From an uncultured Alteromonadaceae bacterium (GTDB taxonomy: Bacteria; Pseudomonadota; Gammaproteobacteria; Enterobacterales; Alteromonadaceae), in assembly GCA_938085045.1 (NCBI GenBank), contig CALKGI010000106.1, positions 1-64,000 on the forward strand: DNA of 64,000 nt. Reading direction: 5' to 3'. The position numbers and the translations under genes were made by a program. The notes beneath the pieces were generated by a model, which saw only the letters and a list, made by a program, of their open reading frames with translations, was not told the DNA's origin and made no database searches. Of this stretch, positions 47,541-56,900 are shown piece after piece. How positions within the stretch are numbered: the first letter of the stretch is position 1; each line of letters begins with the position of its first letter.

Positions 47541-48362
47541 ATGGAAGTGCATGTAGATATACAAACATCAGGCAACGCCATTGATATTTTGGCGGCCAAT
47601 TGCCAGCTGTCTAAACAAAAGCTTAAACAGGCAATGAGCAAAGGGGCAGTGTGGCTGGCTGCCAAAGGAAAACCTCAGCGATTGCGCCGGGCAGGTAAAA
47701 CGCTGCAACCCGGGCAAACATTACATTTGTATTACGATGTAGATGTGTTGGCTCAGGTACCTGAGCCTGCGATATTAATTAAAGACTGCAAAGATTACAG
47801 CGTGTGGCATAAACCTAGCGGTATGTTGTCGCAGGGTTCAAAATGGAGCGACCACTGCACTATTACACGCTGGGCCGAGCAAAACTTACAACCTCAACGC
47901 AATGCGCTTTTAATTCATCGCCTCGACAGGGCGGCAAGTGGATTAATATTGGTGGGGCACAGCAAAGGTGTAACAGCGCAATTATGTGATTTGTTTCAAA
48001 AGCGAAAATTAGATAAACGCTATTTAGTGATTGTACATGGCCAGTTTGCAGACAAGCTAACAATCGATGAGCCTGTTGACGACAAACCCGCGCTCAGCCA
48101 TGCAACGCTGCAACAATTCGATGAGGCGCAAAATCGTTCATTGGTCGAAGTAAAAATAGAAACCGGTCGCAAGCATCAAATTCGCAAGCATATGGCTGGT
48201 TGCGGTCATCCGTTAGTAGGCGACAGAATGCATGGCGTTGGTGATGAAAGTGAAGATTTACAATTGACGGCTTTTTCTTTGTCGTTTGAGTGCCCGGTAA
48301 AAGGTGAGTTGGTCGAGTTTGTATTGCCGCAAGGCTTGCGGCCTGCATTGGTTGGTGCTTAG
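47541..48362 (+). CDS. RluA-family pseudouridine synthase
   Basis: 273 residues. A short S4-like N terminus (LSKQKLKQAMSKGAVWL) precedes the catalytic domain with LIHRLDRAASGLIL (catalytic Asp near 128) and ETGRKHQIRKHMAGCGHPLVGDRMHG. It converts uridine to pseudouridine in rRNA or tRNA; the exact target (RluA, RluC, TruC or another) cannot be settled from the sequence. The gene starts 160 bases from the divergent RND operon promoter. Confidence 0.92.
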   Translation: MEVHVDIQTSGNAIDILAANCQLSKQKLKQAMSKGAVWLAAKGKPQRLRRAGKTLQPGQTLHLYYDVDVLAQVPEPAILIKDCKDYSVWHKPSGMLSQGSKWSDHCTITRWAEQNLQPQRNALLIHRLDRAASGLILVGHSKGVTAQLCDLFQKRKLDKRYLVIVHGQFADKLTIDEPVDDKPALSHATLQQFDEAQNRSLVEVKIETGRKHQIRKHMAGCGHPLVGDRMHGVGDESEDLQLTAFSLSFECPVKGELVEFVLPQGLRPALVGA

Positions 48363-48578
48363 TGGTATTGGTTTGCAAAGAGTTCGCTTCGTTGCTGTAG
48401 TTGGTTGATTTTTGTTATTATAAACGGTTTTAAAATATCTTTTCAGTCGCCCTCAGTGATGCCTTCCTTCTTATTATTCACGATTGTCTTTGTCGTTTTG
48501 ACGGATAAATAACCGTGCCTGTAATAGCTTGTAATATGTTTTTGTCGCGTAACGGCGTAAAGTTTATTTATACCTTAC

Positions 48579-48785
48579 ATGGAACGTGCACAGATGAAAA
48601 AACTAAAAAAAATTGCGCAGCAAAGAGTTTTCGCTAATGTCATTTTTGCTACTTTGGCTTTAATGTCATTGATTGCCTCAGTTGGTATTCACCATGACAA
48701 TTGTGATTTTATATCTTCATATCCGCAAGGTGAGTTGTTGATGGAGTTGATTACAGATGTTTGTGCCATGGTGAGAAAAGGCTAA
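48579..48785 (+). CDS. Small single-span membrane protein, unknown
   Basis: 68 residues, or 63 from the second Met at 48594, which has GGAACG about 9 bases upstream. A basic N terminus (KKLKKIAQQR) is followed by one hydrophobic segment (FANVIFATLALMSLIASVGI) and a short tail with two Cys. It is not recognised. Its length and topology are plausible for a real gene, but codon evidence is thin and it stands alone between a pseudouridine synthase and an FHA protein. Confidence 0.45.
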   Translation: MERAQMKKLKKIAQQRVFANVIFATLALMSLIASVGIHHDNCDFISSYPQGELLMELITDVCAMVRKG

Positions 48786-48898
48786 GGAAGTCTCGCAAAT
48801 GCTGGTCCTGCAAGTGTAATTGGCAGTGAATCGCTGTAATATACACAAGATCACACGAGTATGATGTTTATTATTGGCAATTTGAACGAGGAATACTG

Positions 48899-49879
48899 AT
48901 GGCAACCTTGCTGAACCTAAGCACTGGCGAAAATGTTAACCTGTTAACCCAGCATCTTTTTGGTCGCCATCCGGGGGCCTCTAGTACAGTACTTAAAGAC
49001 CCTAATGTGTCGCGAATGCATGCCTCAATCTATTGGGATGGCGAATGCTGGTTATTACAAGATTCCAGCACCAATGGCACTTTTATCAATGGTGTGCGGG
49101 TGCAAGGTGAAACTCGCAACCAAATCAAAGAAAATGACAATATTCATTTCGCCAATCTGTCTGGCGAGACTTGGCAGCTGATTGACGCACAAGCGCCTAA
49201 AAGTATGTTGGTGCCTAAGTCTGGCACTAGTGAATCTATTTTACTCAATGATATTGCAGTATTACCTAATGAAGAATCGCCTGAGGTGACTTTGTTTAAG
49301 TCACCCGCCGGGCAATGGATTTGTGAAAGTGAATCTGGTGTATCGACGCTTGTCTCAGGTGATTTAGTGGGCACTCAAAGTTGCGTATGGCGGTTTATCG
49401 AAGCCAAATCAGTGGCTCAAACAATACAAATCGAAACCATCAGTGAAACAGACTCCTCAGACATTCAAATGCACTTTGAGGTCAGTCAAAACGAAGAACA
49501 TGTAGCACTGAATGTGTTGTTAAAGGGCAAAAAATACGATTTGGGTGAAAGAAACCACCATTATTTACTGCTACTGCTTGCACGTAAGCGCATTGCTGAT
49601 AGTAAGGCCAATTTTGAAAAAGCAGAACAAGGCTGGATAGAAAAAGAACATTTGGGCCAGATGCTTGGTCAAAGTGAAACTCACATCAATATTCAGGTAT
49701 ATCGCTTCAGAAAGCAGATCATCAAAGCTTTACCCCAAAGCCTGCTGTTGCCTCAAGTGATTGAAAGACGCAGTGGCGAAATTCGTTTTGTTTATGACAA
49801 TATTCAGATTAACGGCGGTATGTCATCAAGCGAAAATACCCATTTAGCTCAACAAAGCGTCAGTAAAATCGCACTGTAA
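48899..49879 (+). CDS. FHA-domain protein with C-terminal winged-helix-like domain
   Basis: 326 residues. The N-terminal FHA domain (about 15-95) has the phosphothreonine-binding residues FGRHPG, VSRMHASI and DSSTNGTFINGV. A middle part of about 80 residues is not recognised. The C terminus (about 205-310: NHHYLLLLLARKRI, GWIEKEHLGQMLG, HINIQVYRFRKQI, VIERRSGEIRFVYDN) follows the pattern of an OmpR-type winged helix. It may therefore be a transcription regulator controlled by Thr phosphorylation (inference). No Ser/Thr kinase or phosphatase is adjacent. Good AACGAGGA ribosome binding site. Confidence 0.83.
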   Translation: MATLLNLSTGENVNLLTQHLFGRHPGASSTVLKDPNVSRMHASIYWDGECWLLQDSSTNGTFINGVRVQGETRNQIKENDNIHFANLSGETWQLIDAQAPKSMLVPKSGTSESILLNDIAVLPNEESPEVTLFKSPAGQWICESESGVSTLVSGDLVGTQSCVWRFIEAKSVAQTIQIETISETDSSDIQMHFEVSQNEEHVALNVLLKGKKYDLGERNHHYLLLLLARKRIADSKANFEKAEQGWIEKEHLGQMLGQSETHINIQVYRFRKQIIKALPQSLLLPQVIERRSGEIRFVYDNIQINGGMSSSENTHLAQQSVSKIAL

Positions 49880-49980
49880 CGCTGTTTTTTCAGTTAAAAA
49901 ATCAAATAAGCATTGGCAATGGGAGCATGTATAGATACTATCTGCGCACCATCGACTTCCAATGAAAGTAAGCTGATTCT

Positions 49981-50631
49981 ATGTTGCAGTATAAAATTAT
50001 TCCGGTTACCCCATTCGAGCAAAATTGTACGTTGTTTTGGTGTGATGAAACGATGGAAGGTGCCGTAATTGACCCCGGCGGCGATGTTGACAAAATACTG
50101 GCTGCCATCACTCAAGCAAAATTTAAGGTTAGTAAGGTTTTGCTGACCCATGCCCATCTTGACCATGCTGGTGCGACCGATGCCATTTCTAAGCATTTTT
50201 CGGTTGAGGTAGAAGGCCCGCAAAAAGAAGATCAATTCTGGATTGATCTTATCCCGGTTCAAAAACAACAAATGGGTTTCACTGAAGGTGAATCTTTCAA
50301 GCCCGACCGCTGGCTAGAGCAAGGTGATACGGTTGAGTTTGGCAACATCGAGCTTGAGGTTTATTACTGTCCGGGTCATACCCCAGGTCATATTGTGTTT
50401 TTCCACCGAGATTCTAAGCTGGCCCAAGTTGGCGATGTGATATTCAAAGGCTCTATTGGTCGTTGTGATTTTCCGCGTGGCAATCAAGCACAATTAATCC
50501 ATTCTATTCGCGAAAACCTGTTTCCTTTGGGTAACGAAGTGCAATTTATTCCGGGCCACGGACCAATGAGTACATTTGGTGCTGAACGCCAAAGTAACCC
50601 TTATGTGGCAGATAATGTGGTAGGCAGGTGA
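49981..50631 (+). CDS. gloC: Metallo-beta-lactamase-fold hydrolase, GloC/YcbL-like glyoxalase II
   Basis: 216 residues, as in E. coli GloC (YcbL, 215). The metal site is complete: THAHLDHAG, later GHTPGH, GDVIF, and GHGP near the end. The N terminus KIIPVTPFEQNCTLFW is conserved in this subgroup. It should hydrolyse S-lactoylglutathione to D-lactate and glutathione, ending methylglyoxal detoxification. It ends just before a strong bidirectional terminator. Confidence 0.9.
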   Translation: MLQYKIIPVTPFEQNCTLFWCDETMEGAVIDPGGDVDKILAAITQAKFKVSKVLLTHAHLDHAGATDAISKHFSVEVEGPQKEDQFWIDLIPVQKQQMGFTEGESFKPDRWLEQGDTVEFGNIELEVYYCPGHTPGHIVFFHRDSKLAQVGDVIFKGSIGRCDFPRGNQAQLIHSIRENLFPLGNEVQFIPGHGPMSTFGAERQSNPYVADNVVGR

Positions 50632-50662
50632 TTTAGCTTTTCTAACGGATATAAACATCGAA

Positions 50663-50690
50663 AAAAACGGGACCTTAGGTCCCGTTTTTA
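50663..50690. terminator. Bidirectional terminator between gloC and the surface-protein-like gene
   Basis: ACGGGACC-TTA-GGTCCCGT is a perfect 8-base stem flanked by a run of A on the left and T on the right, so it can end transcription from both convergent genes. Confidence 0.93.
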
Positions 50691-50711
50691 CTTTCTGGTC
50701 AATAAAAATAA

Positions 50712-52079
50712 TTAGTCATTCGACAGATACTGATCGGTGTTGATAAAGCCACGGTCTGAACCACCGATATTGTATGAGGTATAGACTATGATGTCAGCCT
50801 TAGGTACGTCAACAGTGATGGTGATGGCCAGCTTACCTGATGAAAACCCTTGTGTTGCCAGTGCTTGTTTGATGGTGCTCCCCAGCTTTGTTATTTGACC
50901 ACCAATAGAGGAGGCAACAACACCTAAGTCATATTTAGTGCCATTAGACTCAAAGGCCGTTACCGTAATATCGCCGGTTTGGGTGCCTGTGTTAGTTAAG
51001 TAGATGATTTGAGAGGCATTGTCACTATAAGGCATATACGGGACGATAACGCTGGAGCCGTTGAGCGTCCAGGCACCAGAAGCAAGACTGGAAGCAACGG
51101 TCTTAGCGCCTGCAACTGCACCCGCTGAGGCGTAGTTATACACGATATCTGTAGTGAAACTTTGGGTTTGCAACGCCACCGCACTGTCGCCAGTAGGTGG
51201 TGTGAACGTCAGGGTATCGCTAGTGACGCTATTGCTGTAGCTTACATCCACTTTGTCGGATGCTGCTGTGTAAACGACTGCACCACCGCCTGCCACTGTA
51301 AAATGATCGCCGCTTAGGTCAGCCATTTTTCCTGTCTCACCCTTGAATGTCATCACCGTACCATTGCTTGAGTTGATGGTTGCAAGGTTTAGCCAATTGG
51401 TTGTTGTTGGGTTGGCCACTGACCAAGACATGGTATCTTCGGTGCCAGAAGTAAAGGTTTTGCGTACTGTCGCCACGTCAATTATGTTATCAAACGAAGA
51501 CGAAATGGTTGCACTGCCGAATTGGCTTGATTTTCCAGCAAGTGTGGCGGTTTCCACGCTGTCTAGACTGCCACCATTACTGGTGCTTGAACTCACTGAT
51601 ATGGTGAATGTGCTGTCTAATGACGATATTGAATAATTCACTGAGCCAAATGGTACGATAGTGCCGACAGTTGACCTACCTGTGTATGCAGTACCACCAT
51701 CACCCGGAGTGTCATCTGGCTGACTTACGCCTGTGATCCGATAACTGGCAGAGGTTTCATCGCTGCTTAAAAAACCCAACACGGCACCGGCAACCGAATC
51801 TGCTTCTGTTGCGCTGTCGACAGGATCTATAGTTATCAGTGACGAAAATGTGGTTTTGCTGATGACATCGGCATTGAATTTAAACGTAATAGTGTCGCCT
51901 ACAGCATAGGCGGCACCAAGGGTGTAGCTGATTGCGTTAGAGGCTTGGTCTGCTACTACACCGTCTAATCCTTCGGTTGAATGGGTTTGTTCGGTTACGC
52001 TGAGTGTTCCTGCATTGGCACTGGGCAATACTGCTGCGATGGATGCTGACAACAACATGATTTTGAAAGTCTTTTTCAT
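50712..52079 (-). CDS. Secreted Ser/Thr-rich, cysteine-free surface-protein-like product
   Basis: 455 residues with a signal peptide ending ANA-G. The mature protein is rich in Ser, Thr, Gly and acidic residues, has no Cys, and looks all-beta. The C-terminal part (SVIVPYMPYSDNASQIIYLTNTG..., FINTDQYLSND) resembles the conserved end of surface-layer-like proteins of marine gammaproteobacteria (for example the Slr4 type); this is from memory and needs a search. GGAGT before the ATG and a strong terminator behind it would suit high expression. If not S-layer it may be another abundant extracellular matrix protein. Confidence 0.6.
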   Translation of the reverse strand: MKKTFKIMLLSASIAAVLPSANAGTLSVTEQTHSTEGLDGVVADQASNAISYTLGAAYAVGDTITFKFNADVISKTTFSSLITIDPVDSATEADSVAGAVLGFLSSDETSASYRITGVSQPDDTPGDGGTAYTGRSTVGTIVPFGSVNYSISSLDSTFTISVSSSTSNGGSLDSVETATLAGKSSQFGSATISSSFDNIIDVATVRKTFTSGTEDTMSWSVANPTTTNWLNLATINSSNGTVMTFKGETGKMADLSGDHFTVAGGGAVVYTAASDKVDVSYSNSVTSDTLTFTPPTGDSAVALQTQSFTTDIVYNYASAGAVAGAKTVASSLASGAWTLNGSSVIVPYMPYSDNASQIIYLTNTGTQTGDITVTAFESNGTKYDLGVVASSIGGQITKLGSTIKQALATQGFSSGKLAITITVDVPKADIIVYTSYNIGGSDRGFINTDQYLSND

Positions 52080-52330
52080 TTTAGTCTACTCCTGAATTTG
52101 AACGTGAAATCAGCAGAAATTACCAATCCCTTATTGAACGTTACTAAAAGGTCTAGTTAACATTCAGATGCTTGTCAAGGCGTGACTATAGGCGCGACCA
52201 ACAAATGCAGGACGTGCTTAAAATGTCAAAAATAATGTGGTGGGAAACGTGGGAAAAACCGCAGCGTTATTCTTTATCAGTGGGTAGTTAATGGGTAAAA
52301 AAGGGGAGGGAACGGGTGGTGTTTGCCCGT

Positions 52331-52900
52331 TCAGGTATCGACATCCTCGCCCAATGTTCTGAGTTTGGTGAGCGCTTTTTCCAACTGAACTTCTTTTATT
52401 TCCAAAGTATCTTTATTGGAAGTCAATTGGGTTTGCATCCGTTCGAATTGATCCGTCATTTTCTTTTTGAAGTCGTAAGTTTCGAGTGCGAGGTTAACGG
52501 TCTCTAAAAAATCGGCCGGTTCAAAGGGTTTGGTAATAAAGTGGTAAATCTTGGCTTTGTTGATGGCCACCAGAATTTCGCTGATGTCACTATAACCTGA
52601 CACAATTAAGCGCATGGTATCGGGCCTGGATACTACGGTACGTTCTAACAACTCAACACCAGTCATTTGAGGCATTCGCTGATCGGTAATGATCATGCTG
52701 AGTTCCTCTTCGCCCATGTCTTGAATCATATCCAGTGCTAATTGACCGTTAAGGGCGGTTAATACATGACAGGTTTTGCTCAACAATGATGACATGACAT
52801 GCAAATTGCCTTCTTCATCATCAACCAATAAAACGGTGTGCTTTTTTTGCTCGTCACCGTTTGGTTTGGGATTCAGGTTTTTACTTGAAAAAATGGCCAT
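52331..52900 (-). CDS. Response regulator receiver protein with coiled-coil tail
   Basis: 189 residues. An N-terminal receiver domain (about 21-140): LLVDDEE acidic pocket, phospho-accepting Asp73 in IITDQRMPQMTG, VSGYSD (Ser in place of the usual Thr) and Lys in ITKPFEP. After it comes only a coiled coil (about 145-185). The receiver resembles that of RpfG-like regulators, but there is no HD-GYP or DNA-binding domain. It may act by protein contact or serve as a shuttle for orphan kinases such as the two at the window start, which is speculative. Confidence 0.88.
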   Translation of the reverse strand: MAIFSSKNLNPKPNGDEQKKHTVLLVDDEEGNLHVMSSLLSKTCHVLTALNGQLALDMIQDMGEEELSMIITDQRMPQMTGVELLERTVVSRPDTMRLIVSGYSDISEILVAINKAKIYHFITKPFEPADFLETVNLALETYDFKKKMTDQFERMQTQLTSNKDTLEIKEVQLEKALTKLRTLGEDVDT

Positions 52901-53179
52901 TGCAATCCTTTATTAAAATAGGGACTCTACAAAATTATAAACGATAATCAGAGCGTTCGATTCGATATTGCAAAATCAAACTATACTTTTCCTTGAGGAA
53001 AATTGCTACCGATTTATCACTTAAGTGTAGTGTGTCATCGTCCTGTTGGTGTTTTTTATTTGGTTATTTGTTGCATAAGTCATTATTGACTAATTTATGA
53101 CCTCTACAGTGCGATTCGCAGAGGCCTTTGCTTTGAATAAACTGTTCATCTTTGTTCAATTTAGCTGTTTAGTTAAAAT

Positions 53180-54244
53180 CTACTGCACTGATTTGGTCAT
53201 TGTTTCTTCAGATAAATGCGGTTTAAAGGCAGCGCTCATTTTACTGACAAATTTGTCGCCATCACGAATGATCAAATAAATCGCAAAATCGTGCTTTTGG
53301 GCTAATGCCAATCCTTTTTCAGCACCCATAACCATAATGGCAGTGGCCAAACCGTCTGCGGTCATTGAAGAGGGATGAAATACCGTGACCGAGGCAAGAT
53401 TGTGACTGATTGGGCGACCTGTGGCAGGGTCAAGAATATGTGAATACCTGACGCCATTTTCTTCAAAGTACTGATAATAATCGCCGGAAGTGGCCACACC
53501 ATTATTACCCGGGTAAACCGCACGTTGCGCTTTGGGTGTGCCAGAGATTGGGTTGATAACCCCTATTTTCCAAGGTTTGCTTCGGCCGTTATGTCCTTTA
53601 ATTCGCATTTCGCCACCAATCTCGACCAGATAATGGTTTATTTTATGACTTTCGAGAAGTTGCGCGGTTTGATCAACCAAAAAACCTTTACCTATGGTAT
53701 TGAGGTCAACTTCAAGGTCGACAATTTTCTTACTGAGTTGTTCACCTTCAATCACCAGTTTGTCGACACCTGTTTTGGCTTTTACTGCCGCAAGGGCTTC
53801 ATCGCTTGGAATTTTGTGAGGCACATGATTGGGACCGAACCCCCACAAGCCAGAAAGCGGTTTAAGGGTAATATCTAGACTGCCAGAGGTTAATTCATGC
53901 AGGCGTATTCCCTCGGCAACGACTTTACGCACGCTTTGAGAAGAGTTGACCGGTTCTGTTGACTTCATTCGGTTGAAAACCGAAATTTCTGATGATTTGT
54001 GATAAGTTGACATGCTTTTATTGGCAGCATCAATCAGGTCATTGAATTCTTTCTCTAGCTGTTCGGTAGACAGTGACTCTTCACCTTCTAGAAAAATAAT
54101 AGAGTAAGTCGTGCCGATAGCCTGACCTTGAAGGCGTTTCTCTTGTGTGGGGCTTTGTTGTTGCCCCTGACTACAACCCACTAAAATGAGTGACGTCACT
54201 ATCACGATAACGGCCAACGGCCAGAATTTTATTTGTTTGATCAC
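53180..54244 (-). CDS. apbE: FAD:protein FMN transferase ApbE
   Basis: 354 residues from the GTG at 54244, chosen because GGGAG stands 8 bases upstream and it yields a lipoprotein signal with lipobox LVGC; the frame is open 48 codons further up but without such logic. Signature motifs: GTTYSIIF, GGEMRIKG, and VATSGDYYQYFEENGVRYSH with DPATGRP. ApbE attaches FMN to Thr of periplasmic parts of NqrB/NqrC, RnfG and similar proteins. No target gene is in this window. The lipid anchor places it at the periplasmic side of a membrane. Confidence 0.93.
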   Translation of the reverse strand: MIKQIKFWPLAVIVIVTSLILVGCSQGQQQSPTQEKRLQGQAIGTTYSIIFLEGEESLSTEQLEKEFNDLIDAANKSMSTYHKSSEISVFNRMKSTEPVNSSQSVRKVVAEGIRLHELTSGSLDITLKPLSGLWGFGPNHVPHKIPSDEALAAVKAKTGVDKLVIEGEQLSKKIVDLEVDLNTIGKGFLVDQTAQLLESHKINHYLVEIGGEMRIKGHNGRSKPWKIGVINPISGTPKAQRAVYPGNNGVATSGDYYQYFEENGVRYSHILDPATGRPISHNLASVTVFHPSSMTADGLATAIMVMGAEKGLALAQKHDFAIYLIIRDGDKFVSKMSAAFKPHLSEETMTKSVQ

Positions 54245-54444
54245 GATTGCTCCCAATTGATTAGTGCGGTAACTGTCAACTGTCCTTCGACCACTGCGTT
54301 TCCCGGGCGCGATTATACAAGCTAATGCCATTTTGATGAACGCATTTATCCGCGCGAAGGCAAATAAAACCCGGCAGAATGAAAACAAGCACCTTTGAAC
54401 GTAGTGTGAGTCACCGTTAACCCTTTACATATTTAGGATAATTA

Positions 54445-54462
54445 CATACTGTATACAGTATG
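54445..54462. promoter_or_regulatory. 18-base perfect palindrome over the gntR start codon
   Basis: CATACTGTATACAGTATG is perfectly symmetric and its last three bases are the ATG of the GntR regulator. TGTATACA cores are typical operators of FadR-subfamily (FCD) GntR proteins, so this is probably its own operator. The only ribosome binding site candidate (AGGATA) lies upstream of the palindrome. Confidence 0.75.
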
Positions 54463-55134
54463 CAAAAATTAAATTTTACACCTACAGGCAATTTGAGCGA
54501 CGAATTGGTCGACCAAATACGCACCATGATAGTTGACGAAAGGTTGCCCGAAGGTCAAAGAATCAACGAGGTTCATTTGGCTGAGCAGCTTGGTATCAGC
54601 CGTACGCCACTGCGCGAAGCATTAACTCGCTTAATTTCAGAAGGCGCATTGGAAGCCATTCCTAGGCGGGGTTTTTTCGTCAAAGCGCTGAGTATTGAAG
54701 AAGTTAATGATATTTATCCGATTAGGGCATTGTTAGACCCAGAAGCCTTGGCGTTGTCAGGTTTACCAAATGCAGAACAAATGCAGTATTTGAACCAACT
54801 AAATCAAGCCATATTGGCCGAAACCGAGCCGTTTAACATTATTGCTTTGGACGATGCCTGGCATTTGGCGTTGATTCAAAACTGCCCCAATAAGGTGATC
54901 TTCGATTTGATTCATCAGTTTATGTTGCGAACTCGGCGTTATGAATACGGTTTGATGAAGTCTAAAGACAATGTCAACACCGCCATTGAAATCCATCAGG
55001 CGATTATGGATGCATTAGAGGCCGGTGATTTGCCTGCTGCCTGTCAGGCGCTTAAGGAAAATATGGAACATGGCAGAAAACCTATTGTCCAGTGGTTGCA
55101 AAGCCGTGATTCTGAAACTGGAGGTACATCATGA
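54460..55134 (+). CDS. GntR-family transcriptional regulator (FadR/FCD subfamily)
   Basis: 224 residues: an N-terminal winged helix (about 8-75, VHLAEQLGISRTPLREALTRLISEGALEAIPRRGFFV) and an all-helical FCD effector domain (about 85-215) with Asp and His residues (DDAWH, EIHQAIMDALEAGD) that usually bind a metal and a carboxylate ligand. It overlaps the following serine hydrolase by four bases (ATGA), so both are coexpressed, and an 18-base palindrome over its start suggests autoregulation. The ligand is unknown; a small acid released by the hydrolase would be a natural guess (inference). Confidence 0.92.
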   Translation: MQKLNFTPTGNLSDELVDQIRTMIVDERLPEGQRINEVHLAEQLGISRTPLREALTRLISEGALEAIPRRGFFVKALSIEEVNDIYPIRALLDPEALALSGLPNAEQMQYLNQLNQAILAETEPFNIIALDDAWHLALIQNCPNKVIFDLIHQFMLRTRRYEYGLMKSKDNVNTAIEIHQAIMDALEAGDLPAACQALKENMEHGRKPIVQWLQSRDSETGGTS

Positions 55135-56894
55135 AAACACTGATAATTACCTTGATATTACTCATTTTTCCGGCTGGGCTATCTATAGCAATGCCGTTAG
55201 AAAAAACGACAGAACTCGCCCCGCTCTGGCAAGCAATCCGAAGTTTTGATCAAACCATACAAGGCCCAATAGTCGTTAACATTCGCAAAGGCAATGTCAG
55301 TGGCTTTATTGGTGATCACCAAACTAATGCAACACTCAAAGATAGTCGTTTTATTCTAGATTTTGGCGTTAAGGTAGGGCGTTTTCACGGTGAATTGTCA
55401 GGCGATGGCAATCAGCTTGAAGGTCATTGGGTGCAAGGGCCCACCGGCCAGTTTCTTTTTACGCCGTACGCCACACCTATTCGATTCAAAAAGCAACCAC
55501 ATGGTTTTGTTGGCAAAGTTGAACCACTACATGACCGCATGACACTTTACATGCTATTGGGCGAACAAACCGAGCAGGGTTATCAGATACAATTTATCAA
55601 CCCAGAGTCAAACCGAGGACGATTTTTTAAGGCAGCAGCACTAAAAATAGAAGGTGATAAAGCGATATTGTTCGGACAACTGCGTTGGCATAAAAAACCG
55701 CAAGTGTTGGCAACGGGTGGTTTTGACAAGCAAAACGCAACTATCTCCTTATATATGCCGATTTTTGGTGGCAGTTATGATTTCACTGTGGCTGATAAGG
55801 ACAGTCATTATTGGCCCAAAGCGCCTGACGTTCAATACCGTTATCGTCAACCAAATATTACGACAGTGGGCACTGGGCAATGGCTGGTTTCTAATGCAAA
55901 AAGTGAAGGCGTTGATGAGAGCAAACTCACCAAATTGGTTCAGTCAATTATCGACAACCCACCAAAGCACCCAAACGATGGTGCGGTACATGCTGTTTTG
56001 GTTGCCCGCAATGGCAAACTTATTCTTGAAGAGTATTTTAATGGGATAGACAGTCATACTTTGCACGATACCCGTTCTGCCAGTAAAAGCCTGACCGGTA
56101 CTTTGGTGGGTATGGCGCAACACGCCGGGGTGCCAATTAAACTAGAAGACCGCTTGTATCAGTCAATGTCTGTGAATTATCCGAATTTAACCAGTGAAGG
56201 GTTAAAAGCAGCCATTACTTTGCAGGATGTACTGAGCATGAGCACCGGGCTTGATTGTGACGACAACAACTCAGACTCGCCGGGCAACGAAGACACCATG
56301 CAATCTCAGCAGGCCCAGCCCGATTGGTTTCGCTATATGCTTGACTTGGAAATGGTTGGCAAACCGGGGGCGACCACCGCCTATTGCAGTGGTGGAATTA
56401 GTTTGGCCGGTGGTATGTTGGCGCAAAAAGCCGGTATGTGGTTACCATCGATTATTGAGCGCTATTTTGCTAAACCGCTTGGTATTAAAACTTATCATGT
56501 CAATTTGATGGCCAACGGTAAAGAGGCATATTCAGGGGGAGGTATGCGTCTTCGTGCTCGTGATTTCTTAAAGCTGGGTCAATTGATGCTCGATAATGGC
56601 CGATGGCAGGGTAAGCAGTTGATAGACCCAGACTACGCAAAGCTGGCCGTGTCGCCGTTAAAAGGCATGTTCGGTCAAAAATATGGTCTGGGCTGGTGGT
56701 TAAAAGATTTTGAGGTTGATGGTAAAACCAAAACGGTATTTTACGCTGGTGGCAATGGGGGCCAGCAAATCATTGCCGACCCACAAACCGGCTTGGTAGC
56801 CGTCTTTTTTGGTGGGGCCTATTCAACCAAGGGCACCTATTATGCCCGGGATACTTTAACACCGCGTTATTTGCTCAATGCTGTTATTGAGTAA
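55131..56894 (+). CDS. Secreted serine hydrolase of the class C beta-lactamase family
   Basis: 587 residues with a signal peptide (1-20). The N-terminal part of about 230 residues is beta-rich and not recognised. The C-terminal part (about 255-575) is a beta-lactamase-type serine hydrolase with SASK (Ser near 316, SxxK), YCS near 417 at the place of YxN, and a GGNGGQQ strand near 540. The family covers AmpC, D-Ala-D-Ala peptidases, esterases and 6-aminohexanoate-dimer hydrolase; the DARSASKS-like context and length point to the last group rather than true AmpC. It is coupled to the GntR regulator. Confidence 0.87.
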   Translation: MKTLIITLILLIFPAGLSIAMPLEKTTELAPLWQAIRSFDQTIQGPIVVNIRKGNVSGFIGDHQTNATLKDSRFILDFGVKVGRFHGELSGDGNQLEGHWVQGPTGQFLFTPYATPIRFKKQPHGFVGKVEPLHDRMTLYMLLGEQTEQGYQIQFINPESNRGRFFKAAALKIEGDKAILFGQLRWHKKPQVLATGGFDKQNATISLYMPIFGGSYDFTVADKDSHYWPKAPDVQYRYRQPNITTVGTGQWLVSNAKSEGVDESKLTKLVQSIIDNPPKHPNDGAVHAVLVARNGKLILEEYFNGIDSHTLHDTRSASKSLTGTLVGMAQHAGVPIKLEDRLYQSMSVNYPNLTSEGLKAAITLQDVLSMSTGLDCDDNNSDSPGNEDTMQSQQAQPDWFRYMLDLEMVGKPGATTAYCSGGISLAGGMLAQKAGMWLPSIIERYFAKPLGIKTYHVNLMANGKEAYSGGGMRLRARDFLKLGQLMLDNGRWQGKQLIDPDYAKLAVSPLKGMFGQKYGLGWWLKDFEVDGKTKTVFYAGGNGGQQIIADPQTGLVAVFFGGAYSTKGTYYARDTLTPRYLLNAVIE

Positions 56895-56900
56895 AAACGA

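Noticed and set aside
52240-52253. GTGGG repeated twice upstream of the surface-protein-like gene, resembling an MraZ box
   Set aside because: The period is 9, not 10, there are only two repeats, and the gene has no link to MraZ.
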